Assembly (NCBI GenBank): GCA_963565915.1
Contig: OY751495.1
Span: 1,674,001-1,738,000, forward strand
Reading direction: 5' to 3'
Length of the DNA stretch: 64,000 nt
DNA from: Entoloma clypeatum
Lineage: Eukaryota > Basidiomycota > Agaricomycetes > Agaricales > Entolomataceae
Positions 55,447 to 64,000 of this stretch are shown here, in pieces. The notes below the pieces were generated by a model. The model was not told where the DNA came from, did not search any database, and saw only the letters and a program-made list of their open reading frames with translations. Within the stretch, counting starts at the first letter, position 1. The number at the start of each line of letters is the position of its first letter. The translations under genes were made by a program, and so were the position numbers.

Positions 55447-55457
55447 TTGCTAAATCT
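55447..55457 (+). other. primer-binding site of self-priming (Tf1-like) type
   Basis: TTGCTAAATCT starts two bases after the 5' LTR. It is the exact reverse complement of the inferred first 11 bases of the element's RNA. I see no match to a tRNA 3' end. In fission-yeast Tf1 the RNA's own 5' end primes reverse transcription in this way. Confidence 0.75.
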
Positions 55458-55504
55458 CGTTAGGTTCACCCAGAGCGAAGAGAGCAACTACCAGATGAGT
55501 CAAG

Positions 55505-57102
55505 ATGTTGCGCTTCTTTGAAGACTTCACCAGTAACCCATTCAGCACGCCAGAAGCCCGACAGGAGGAGCTAAGTCCTTGAGACAGTATCAATTTTACG
55601 CTCATCCAGCAGTACATTGAATTGGAGATCCGTCGCATCCTACAGCAGGTGCTTGATGAAGAACTAGACAACGACGAGCATCGCCCTCACGGCAAGATAG
55701 CAGAGAGCATCCATCTTGCTTGGCAACACCAGATCATGCGCTATAACGCCTGACAGAATGAACTCGAAAGCTTTCACGTTCAAGAAGGACCTCAGACAGG
55801 TCGGATCACAGAGATCAGAGAGTTTATCGGTGTCCAGACAACCATTATCAGAAGATTGATTAGGACGCTCACATCGAGACGTCCCAGAGCCACATCATCA
55901 CGTCTTACTCGAAGCAGCAGATCTACGCCCACTTCACCACTGAAGAACAACAGACCAAGTACAACCGTTGGGCACGAAACGAGAGACTTGACCCCTTCTC
56001 ATGACCAACAGACACACAGGAACAGAGATTCCTTAGAGATTTACAGAAGAAATACTCTGAACGTTTTGCCACCGATTCCGCCGATGAGTCCCCTGATGAA
56101 TTTACTTTTGACTCCGCGCAGTCAGATATCGAACAGATGCCTAGAACAGGGACTCATTTTCAATCCTTACCTGTATCCCGAACCCCATCTTCATCCCAAC
56201 AACCTGACTCCTCTCCTCCTCTGCACACTCTAGACATGGCAGAAGCTACAGCTGTACAAACAATGGATACATCCAAGATCATCAAGGATCCTGGGATGTT
56301 CAAGGACAGATACACCTTTGACGAGTGGTGGAAAGCCACCAAACTATACATCAGGTTCCAAAAGAGCCTCACAGACGATCAGAAGATTCTTGCGGTACTG
56401 TCCCGCATGATGGAAGGGTCTGGCAGGCACTGGGCCAGTAACAAGTTAGACGCTCTTGCTGTTGACAATGAGAACATCACCTGGCTAGGTTTTTCCGATG
56501 ATATTGCCACACGATTCTCCATCGCCAACAAATCGGTTGCTGCCAAAGCAAGACTCGAAGTCCTGAAACAAGAGAAATGCACCGTTGACGAATTTTTGGA
56601 TGAATTTGAAGAACTCTTGAAGCTGTCAAACCTTGGTGAAGAAACTGGGAAATACATCCTAGAGAAGAACGTCAACCGCAGAATCTCTGAACAAGTGGCT
56701 AGTGATGGCAAGACATACACCGATTACACAAAGGAGATCCGAAACAAGGGACAACAGATGGAAGGACATGCACTGGTCATCTGAGGTGGCGGCGACATGC
56801 GCACCGGATCGGGTACCACTTATGGTGGTCAGGGCAAGGCTATGGAGATCGACAAAGCAGGAGTAGCCCGTTGCTACAACTGTCAACACTTCGGTCATCT
56901 GGCTAAAGACTGTAGCACTCCAAAGAAGAAAGATGGTTGCAAGTGTTTCAACTGTGACCAAGAAGGCCATATTGCGCGCAACTGCCGCAAGCCGAAGAAG
57001 AACTCCGGAAGGGTTAGGAAGGTGTCCGAAAAAGATGCCGAGAATGATGAAACCACAATCTTAGAAGCCGACGAGAAGGATTTTCCCGAAGGGTCTGATT
57101 AA
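55505..57102 (+). pseudogene. gag: gag-like gene with CCHC zinc knuckles, interrupted
   Basis: From the ATG at 55505 (MLRFFEDFTSNPF) the frame runs with two TGA stops, near 55580 and 55750. It changes frame around 55850 and continues in the frame of 56137-57102 with TGA stops near 56005 and at 56782-56784. The capsid-like region contains FDEWWKATKLYIRFQKSL and VDEFLDEFEELLKLSNLG (about 56320-56640). The C-terminus has two zinc knuckles, CYNCQHFGHLAKDC and CFNCDQEGHIARNC (about 56870-56990), ending in an acidic tail with a TAA stop. Confidence 0.85.
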
Positions 57103-57152
57103 ACGATGCTAAGTTGTGACCCTTATCTATTAAACGGACTTGCTTGCCTTGT

Positions 57153-60100
57153 ATGACTGCAGACAATAGAACCTATGTCATCCCTGCCAAGCGAGCCGCT
57201 GCGTCGACTAAGATTGTGAAGGGAGATAAACCTCTGAAAAGACGAGAGATCAGGCTGTTAGCTCAGCTCAAAACACGATGAGGACCAAAGGTCATCCGAC
57301 CTGAGGTTGATAGCGGATGTGAACACACATGCATCCATCCCAGAATAGTACACGAACAGAACCTCCCCACATGAGGAATACCACCCATAGCAATTCTAAA
57401 TGCGGATGGATCACCAAATTGACAACAGAAAGCGAGCCAACTTGCCGAAGTCAAACTGGATTTGGGAGCACATCAGGAAACCATGGAAGCAATGGTACTG
57501 GACATTGGGAGAACGGACATGCTCTTGGGACATGACTGGTTGGTACACCACAACCCCACAATCAATTGGACAACCGGCGCGGTAATGTTTAACCGGTGCC
57601 CAACTACATGTTGAACCAAACATTTGGATTTCAAGGTCAACCTTGATGGTCGCAAACACCAGGTTTGCATGGTTGAAGTACGTGACAAAGATGCACCAAA
57701 GAAGTCAAGTCAGAAATGGAAACCTGGAGACCCTATCTTGAAAGCTGTCACTCCTACACCACCTCCCACAACCAAACGACCCTCATACGTTAATCGGTTT
57801 GCTCACCTGTTTGAGAAGGAGAACTTTGATAAGATCCCAAAGGAAAGGGAATGGGACCATGGTATCGAACTTACACCAGACGCACCAAAGGAACTAGGGG
57901 GAAATACATATTCCATGACACAAAAGAAACAAGAGGAATTGGATGCATTCATTGACAAAGGTCTAGCAACAGGAAAGATCCGCCCATCCAAATCCCCTTA
58001 TGCCTCCCCTTGCTTCTTCATCAACAAGAAGGATGGCTCCAAACGATTGGTACAAGATTACCGCATGGTCAACAAATTTACGGTCAAAGACAAGTTCCCA
58101 CTCCCACACATCTCCGACCTCTTGGACATGCTGAAAGATGCAGTCTACTTCAATAAAATGGACATCATGTGGGGCTACAACAATGTCCGTATTAAGGAAG
58201 GCGATGAATGGAAGGCCGCCTTTCTCACCAGTCGAGGATTGTTTGAACCATTGGTCATGTTTTTCGGCCTCTGCAACTCCCCAGGAACGTTCTCTCAAAT
58301 GATGGCTAGTCTATTCCGGGACCAGATCCGCCGACATATCTGCGTGATCTACATGGATGACATCGTGGTTATCGGTAAAACCAAGGAAGAACTCATGCGA
58401 AACACCAAAGAAATCCTACAGATCCTATCGGACAATGATTTGTTCCTAAAGAAAAAGAAGTGTTTATGGGAAGTAACGAGATGTCCTATATTGGGATATG
58501 TGGTTGGTGAGGGATGTGTCGAGATGGAAACTGAAAAGGTGGATACAATCCAAAACTGGCGAGCACCCACATCAAAAAAGGAAGTTCAGAGGTTCCTTGG
58601 ATTTGCTAACTTCTATCGATATTTTATTGAAGGGTACTCAAACATTGCGAAACCTCTCACCACGCTCACAGGCGGTACAGCATTTACTTGGGGACCAACA
58701 GAGCAGCAAGCCTTTGAAGGTCTCATACGGGCAATTACATTGGCACCAGTCTTGGCATTACTGAAACCAGAGGGACAGTTCAGGGTTGAAACTGATGCAT
58801 TGGGCTACACAATTGGAGCAGTACTCTCTCAAAAGCAAGATGACAAATGGCACCCCATCGCGTTCTTGTCGCAGACCCTGTCCACGGCCGAACAGAATTA
58901 CGAGATATATGACAAGGAACTCCTGGCGGTCATGGAAGCATTGAAAGATTGGAGACACTATCTGCTCGAAGCCAGGGAATGTTTCGAGATCTTGACTGAT
59001 CACAAGAACCTGGAATATTTCCGTCGTCCTCAGGACCTGAATCAATGACAGCGACACTGGAAAATGAAGTTACAAGACTATGACTTTGAATTACGGCATG
59101 TACCCGGCAAGACCAATGCGAAAGCGGACATCCTGTCGCGCTTACCCTGGTATGAAGCGGAACTCGAACCACAAGACAGTGACCAAATGCTCAAGGAGGG
59201 ACTATTCTTGAAACGGTTGGAATCAGAAGATGTGGTACAAATGGAGATGTTCACGGAGGAACAATTCTTTGAAGGGGGTGAAACATCTGATTCCATCAAA
59301 ATTGGAAACATCACGACCATCGAAAATCCATGGATCACACGCATCAAGGGTTCAAACCGCACGGAGACAGAAGTAGCCCAGGGTCTAAAGAAGAATACTC
59401 ATTGGTATCAACAGGAAAACAGCATCACATATGCAGGCAAAAGAGTCTATGTTCCACCAGACCCACAACTGCATCAAGAACTGATGTTCAAATCACACGA
59501 TGCACCAGTGGCTGGACATCCAGGACAATATTGGACACATGAACTCCTCACTCATACCTACTGGTGGCCTACTATCCTGCATGACGTGAAGAAGTATGTA
59601 AAGGGTTGTGACACCTGTCAACGCAACAAGATCAACAGACAGAAACGACATGCTCCGCTACATCCCCATGCAGCACCAAGTCATCCATGGGAAGACATAG
59701 GAATTGACGTTGTAGGACCAATACCAGAGTCCGATGGAAAGAACACGATTCTGGTCATCACAGATAGACATTCAAAGATGCTTCACCTCATTCCGACAAC
59801 TGTGGAATTGTCAGCTGAAGGATTAGCCAAGATCTATCGGGATCAAATATGGAAGCTTCACAGGATCCCCAAGAAGATCATCAGCGATAGGGGACCACAG
59901 TTCGCCGTGAAGTTCATGGAGATACTCTGCCGCATGCTAGGGATCAAGAGGAACCTGTCCACCGCGTACCACCCACAGACTGATGGACAGGCCGAGCGAT
60001 CGCATCAGGAAACGGAAGTGTTCTTACGGAACTTTGTCAACCATTTACAGGATGATTGGGCTGAGTGGATCGCAATCGCAGAGTTCCAGTACAATGACAA

Positions 60101-60749
60101 AGAACATCAGGCCATGAGGCACACCCCATTCTACCTCAACTACGGTTTACATCCTTGGAAGGGAGAACTCGTGTTAGAAGATACCAATCTGGCTGCCAAT
60201 GACTTCTTGAAAAAACTCAAACAGGCACGAGAAGATGCCAATGCAGCACTGAAACAAGCACAGGATCAGATGAAGAAGACAGTTGATACACGGCAAAGTC
60301 CATCTTGGAACTACTGCATCGGGGACAAGGTGTGGCTGGAAGGGACTAACATCAGGACTGATCGCCCCTCAAAGAAACTTGATGCACTCCGACATGGACC
60401 ATTCAAAGTCCTAGAGAAGAAAGGAGCTAGCGCATACCTTCTTGATCTTCCGAAGACTTGGAAGATGATTCACCCTGTGTTCAATGAGACCCTGTTGTCA
60501 CCATATGAAACTCCGAAGTACGCCATCCAGAAAAAGAAACCAGCCCCTGATCTGATCATTGTCGAAGGACGAGAAGAGTACCATGTGTCTACGATCCTAG
60601 ACTCTCGAAAGTTCCGCGGAAAGATCCAGTACCTCGTCCAGTGGGAAGGATATGGCCCAGAAGAGAACACATGGGAACCTCGAGCTAATGTTCAGAACGC
60701 TCAAGATTTGATCCGCGATTTCCATTGGCAGAACCCGTCTCGTCCATGA
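57153..60749 (+). pseudogene. pol: pol: protease, reverse transcriptase, RNase H, integrase, chromodomain; five in-frame TGA
   Basis: One frame from the ATG at 57153 to the TGA at 60749. It is interrupted only by TGA at 57279, 57372, 57420, 57612 and 59046. The protease region has VDSGCEHTC and DMLLGHDWL (about 57305-57545). The reverse transcriptase has FPLPHISDLL, MWGYNNVRIKEGDEWKAAF and the active site YMDD (about 58352). RNase H has FRVETDALGYTIGAVLSQ and LTDHKNLEYF. Integrase has the HHCC zinc region ([26 protein letters not shown]) and the DDE core ([21 protein letters not shown]). The chromodomain is [17 protein letters not shown] (about 60630). The two long open parts are 57624-59048 and 59064-60749. 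A +1 frame relation to gag fits Ty3/gypsy layout. Confidence 0.92.
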
Positions 60750-60885
60750 TAAAAGATGAGTTCTCAAAACCCATAGCAGTATCGACCTCATCAGTCAACC
60801 ACACACCGAGTTCCCCGCTCTAGTCTTTTTCCTGCCCAATATAGCCACCCCATTCTTCTTTTATCTCTCAACCATCCTCACCGCC

Positions 60886-61158
60886 ATGTCAAACACCATT
60901 ATTACCTCCACCTCCACCACCAACATCAACCCCGCCATTGCCGCCCTTATGAACGAAGCGCTCTCCATGAGAGACCAAATTCATGCCCTCAAAACTTCCC
61001 TTGCCGACCTCCTTCATCACCAGATGAATATCCGACTTCATTCATTGTCCAATCTCCCCGTCGCCCCGACTCCCGAGGAGAAACAAATTACACCAGCACC
61101 CTCGTCATCGAAAATTGATGTATTCGGCTGGCCATCAAAGGCCTTGAACTCGCCGTAG
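60886..61158 (+). CDS. small extra ORF between pol and the 3' LTR
   Basis: A 90-codon frame with a good start context (accgccatgtc). The product begins Ser/Thr-rich, has an amphipathic helix (EALSMRDQIHALKTSLADLL) and ends at 61158. It resembles the start of a capsid-like protein, but no family is recognised. The helix suggests more than chance. Confidence 0.4.
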   Translation: MSNTIITSTSTTNINPAIAALMNEALSMRDQIHALKTSLADLLHHQMNIRLHSLSNLPVAPTPEEKQITPAPSSSKIDVFGWPSKALNSP

Positions 61159-61264
61159 GCATCAATGAGGAGTTAATATATGATTGGAGCCTCAAGGAGA
61201 GTCTGAACTGGTCCGATCCCAACAACAATGAGGGATGGGGACAGTGACTCTGTGAGGACACAGA

Positions 61265-61281
61265 GCTTGGAGAGGGGAACA
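61265..61281 (+). other. polypurine tract before the 3' LTR
   Basis: The purine-rich run ggagaggggaaca lies directly before TGTTACAG of the 3' LTR, as expected for plus-strand priming. Confidence 0.65.
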
Positions 61282-61682
61282 TGTTACAGACTCTACGGTA
61301 TGAGGACCACGTCATATCTTTTACTTATCGGCCTGACTCGGCGTCCTCTTACGAATTCACTATGTCTAATGTCTACTTTCGCAACCTTCGATTCCCAGTC
61401 TGACTCACTATATTACTTCGTCATCCCCTTTAGTATACTTCGCTCCCACGCTGACTCGCTTTCCACAGTCAGCTTACTCATTGTACATAGCCTTCCGCAG
61501 TCTCCTGACTCATGCGCACTGCCTTCCGCAGTACTGACTCATCCGCTACCGCCTATAGTCAGTACCTATATAAACCTCTTGTACTGTAGTAGATTCCTTA
61601 GATTTAGCAATCACATTGCTCTTCGCCTTTCCACTTCCTGCATACTCTGCCCAAACCTTGGAACGGTTTGTTAAGCATAACA
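61282..61682 (+). repeat. 3' LTR
   Basis: 401 bp, from TGTTACAG to GCATAACA, followed by the ACAAT target duplication (61683-61687). It carries the same TATA box and AGATTTAGCAA motif as the 5' copy. Confidence 0.95.
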
Positions 61683-61687
61683 ACAAT

Positions 61688-61750
61688 GTGACATGATGTG
61701 ACTCCGAAGCGAGGACACCTGCACAGCCCATCCGAAGTCAGAGCAGAGCA
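61688..61750. mobile_element. right part of the split MITE-like element
   Basis: An inverted counterpart of 54734 onward: GCACAGCCCATCCGAAGTCA and GCAGAGCA end at 61750, followed by TA (61751-61752). Confidence 0.7.
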
Positions 61751-61791
61751 TAGTAATGTTGTAACTGTTCAGACCTTGCAGCACAAAGCAG

Positions 61792-62893
61792 TTGACTGCC
61801 TCATCCAGCTCACCAACACATGTTCCAGGGTGGCACCACAAGCTCAGCATGAACTTTCCCGATACACCATCTATAGTCCATTTACCAACCACAATCTCAG
61901 AGTGGATCAAATTTTATAACATCAAACCTGTCCCTGTTGAATCCTGGCCTGCGCAACTGTGGAAACATGCTTGGCTGGAAGAGAAGTCTGTTGTCACTAA
62001 ATTCAAGACACCAAAAACTCTTCGCAATATTTTGCCAAACACACAGGAAGAATATAGAGTTATGACAGGCTTTGGTGATGAGTTCAAACCATTTCAGATA
62101 ATCCAGCTCCTTGTCAGAAATGACTATGTCAACATTCTACACTGGATCCTTGCTTTCTTTGATGGACAGAATAATGAGATGATTGAAGATTTGATGGAGG
62201 TAGACTATAAGGAGGATTTTCTCTTGACCCCTTTCCCATCGGAAGGTTCCATTGACGACATCCACAGTATGCTTGAAAAACAAAAGTACACACAGGACGA
62301 TGTACATTAATTGTCACTGGAAACCCTGGAAATAGTGAGCAAACTGGGCTGAGGCTCGTCAACCTTCTCCATCCTAATTATGGTCTTGATTATGCTCTTT
62401 AGGAAAGTCCATATTTTTACACTTATTCTTGGATCTTCGCCTGCATGCAAAGCTTGATACCTTCTTCCAAACTACCCATTCCCATGCATATCTTTTCACT
62501 CAGCATGGTGTGTATGTGCTAACAATGGCACAGATGGAGGAGGGCACAATTGCATTAGATTTGGATCGTTTGCTTGAAGACAAGGGTGGATGGTGCCTTG
62601 TTGACTCCAATGAGGCACCCTTGAGCTTTGCACAAAACACTCTGCTGCCTATCCTTCAAGCACACTCTCCTCGCTGGAACCGTCTGGATTGGGCAAAAAA
62701 ATTCCAAGGGACTGTCCAGTCCATTTACACTATTGGAAGCCCTGATTGTGTATGTATTTTTTTTTCTTATTCTCTTTTGGTTGACCTGTTTCATATTGTC
62801 AGCTGTGAGTTTCAGATATGGGGTCATGTGCAGGCAATGCCAAGCCAAGAACAGCTTGTAGGATGGTTTTGGGATTTTGTCCCCAGCACTTGA
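61792..62893 (+). pseudogene. possible fungal P-loop NTPase remnant (Crinkler/RHS-type architecture)
   Basis: The first frame (61792-62310) reads as a charged protein: IVHLPTTISEWIKFYNIK, ESWPAQLWKHAWLEEKSVV, EEYRVMTGFGDEFKPFQIIQ. Just after it, in another frame, is LIVTGNPGNSEQ, where members of this family have a Walker A (TGNPGxGKT); here the Gly-Lys is lost. The second frame (62429 on) has HAYLFTQHGVYVLTM, GGWCLVDSNEAPLSF and SPRWNRLDWAKKF, resembling the middle of those NTPases. A possible intron (about 62750-62833) leads to a stop near 62893. The family assignment is weak and rests on word-level similarity. Confidence 0.4.
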
Positions 62894-63055
62894 GTAGCAT
62901 TTGCACATGCAGCCAATCAGGCTTCATATCAGCAAGGTCTTGAGTTGAGGTTAGGACAACTGGCTAGTGTTTAAAAGTCCGGTCTGGTCTTGTTTTTGCC
63001 CCCAAAAATGGAGGACTGAGGACCGGACCAGTCTCAAATTTCCATGGACATGTTG
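62894..63055. repeat. accggtc/ggaccag-rich repeat, left of the solo LTR
   Basis: Contains agtccggtctggtc and gaccggaccagtctc in opposite orientations. Similar words recur at 63524-63640 on the other side of the solo LTR, so the LTR sits inside this repeat. Confidence 0.5.
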
Positions 63056-63518
63056 TGTTATGGATTCGCTATCCATGGCATTGATCGCTTGGACAAGATA
63101 CAAGACATAGAGGCCTTATCTGATTAATGGCCAGTTTCATCTTATCTATTAGTTTCATGCTTACTATTCACTTTTACATCATTCGGGCCCCGGCCTCCGC
63201 TTACTCACTACAGTATGGTCATCATTACCATATCTAGATGGTTACTCTCACACATCCTTGACATCGTGTTACTTATTGGACTATACTTACAGTAGATACA
63301 CTGACTCACGCCACAGCAGTTACCATAGACACCTACTCCGGGTCCGCTTCTGGAGTCAGACCGGAACCGCTCTAGAGTCATCTAGATGACTCGACCTTCT
63401 AGTATATATAGGGTAGATACATTGCATGTATTCCCCAGATCTAGCAATCACCTTGGTATCCGTCTTTGCTACTTAAGCCTCTCTGCCTAAGCATTGCATG
63501 GGTTTGTCAACCATAACA
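63056..63518 (+). mobile_element. solo LTR of a second, related retrotransposon family
   Basis: 463 bp from TGTTATGG to CCATAACA with a perfect 5-bp target duplication TGTTG (63051-63055 and 63519-63523). The TATA box (tatatata, 63403-63410) lies 34 bp before AGATCTAGCAATCAC (63437), matching the promoter/start layout of the 401-bp LTRs and differing from AGATTTAGCAATCAC by one base. The rest of the sequence is diverged. There is no internal region, so the second LTR was lost by recombination. Confidence 0.88.
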
Positions 63519-63523
63519 TGTTG

Positions 63524-63640
63524 GAAGACTGGACCAGACCAGTGAGAGACCGGTCTGACCAGTCCATTGATTCGGGTCTGATGAGACTGGACTGGTTTAA
63601 ACCGGTCCAGACTGGTAGTAACTACAGTATTATGCTACTG
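63524..63640. repeat. accggtc/ggaccag-rich repeat, right of the solo LTR
   Basis: Alternating words such as ggaccagacc, agaccggtctgacc and aaaccggtccagac form local inverted repeats. It continues the repeat at 62894-63055, interrupted by the solo LTR. Confidence 0.5.
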
Positions 63641-63689
63641 AACGGCGTGCACATTGCCTCATGTGCTTACCCTCCTCCCTGATGCAGTT

Positions 63690-64000
63690 GGGCGCGACTG
63701 GATGGCATTGGGCATGATTGGGTGTGACTGGATGTGTTGGGTGCAAGTGGATGTGTTGGGTGTAAGTGGACGAGGGGCCATTCAACTCGAGAGATGGGCG
63801 AGGGACGCCATTGGGGGTGAAAGGAATGTGAGTGGGGGCCGTTGGGCACTAAAGGGGGCTGTTGGGCTCAAAGGAAAGCCATTGGGCATAAGTGGGCGGC
63901 GTCGGTGGCCATTGGGCATGAGAGCGGGCCATTGGGCACAAGTGGTGGTCGTTGAGTGGAGGTGGTGGCCAGATGGAGTGGAGGTGGGGCATAAAAAAGG
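63690..64000. repeat. degenerate minisatellite reaching the window edge
   Basis: G-rich units of about 20-30 bp of the form 'ggccattgggcat(g/a)agtggg' recur many times with drift (for example 63845, 63885, 63910, 63930). The array continues past the window end. Confidence 0.75.

Larger units (their letters stand above)
55044..61682 (+). mobile_element. complete Ty3/gypsy chromovirus-type LTR retrotransposon, coding capacity decayed
   Basis: The 6,639-bp element has two 401-bp LTRs (55044-55444 and 61282-61682) that begin TG and end CA. ACAAT target duplications lie at 55039-55043 and 61683-61687. The order is gag with zinc knuckles, protease, reverse transcriptase, RNase H, integrase and chromodomain, which is the Ty3/gypsy order with a chromovirus end. 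The 5' LTR is followed by a self-priming type primer-binding site. Both gag and pol are interrupted by in-frame TGA codons, so this copy cannot make full proteins. It inserted into the MITE-like element at 54734-61750. Confidence 0.96.

Noticed and set aside
59046..59048. TGA codons in pol as possible recoded (selenocysteine or readthrough) codons
   Set aside because: Many stops in gag and pol, some in non-functional contexts, and matching CpG-type LTR differences fit mutation better than recoding.

Overview
The window looks like nuclear DNA of a basidiomycete fungus, probably an agaricomycete. Genes are dense and intron-rich, with GT-AG introns of about 50-80 nt. Several products belong to fungal families: MID1, CAP59-type mannosyltransferase, DUF6533, fungal ASXH/DEUBAD and Crinkler-like NTPases. 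Identifications come from reading translated sequence by eye; no database search was possible.

Left part (1-27 kb): a sparse first 3 kb, an unrecognised minus-strand gene, then a MAK21/NOC1 ribosome-biogenesis gene whose 5' third changes reading frame several times. After it come MID1 (stretch-activated calcium channel subunit), a complete UCH37-type deubiquitinase, a broken GH5 glycosidase and an unrecognised coiled-coil gene. A tight minus-strand trio follows (ASXH/DEUBAD protein, TAF11, F-box protein), then a C2H2 zinc-finger gene and about 3.7 kb with no supported gene.

Middle part (27.6-49.6 kb): a conserved gene island. It holds a KDM4-like JmjC/ePHD demethylase, the DNA-repair protein NBS1, the importin-alpha exporter CSE1, a small frameshifted gene divergent from CSE1, a Crinkler-like NTPase whose nuclease region is broken, a DUF6533 membrane protein, a CAP59-like glycosyltransferase and ornithine carbamoyltransferase.

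Right part (50-64 kb): a nest of repeats. A second, decayed copy of the UCH37 gene carries a 907-bp foldback transposon with a 3-bp target duplication; the intact paralogue at 13.88 kb gives the empty site. Next come a 1.7-kb terminal-inverted-repeat element and a ~370-bp MITE-like element split by a complete 6.6-kb Ty3/gypsy chromovirus. The chromovirus has 401-bp LTRs, an ACAAT target duplication, Tf1-like self-priming and coding regions interrupted by in-frame TGA codons. A possible NTPase remnant, a solo LTR of a related family (TGTTG target duplication) and a degenerate minisatellite finish the window.

Most notable are the self-priming signature shared by two LTR families, a mutation pattern consistent with CpG deamination in the retroelement, the foldback element with its empty site, and the Crinkler gene. 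The intact housekeeping genes (CSE1, KDM4, OTC) argue against a generally error-prone assembly, so the broken genes are probably real decay.
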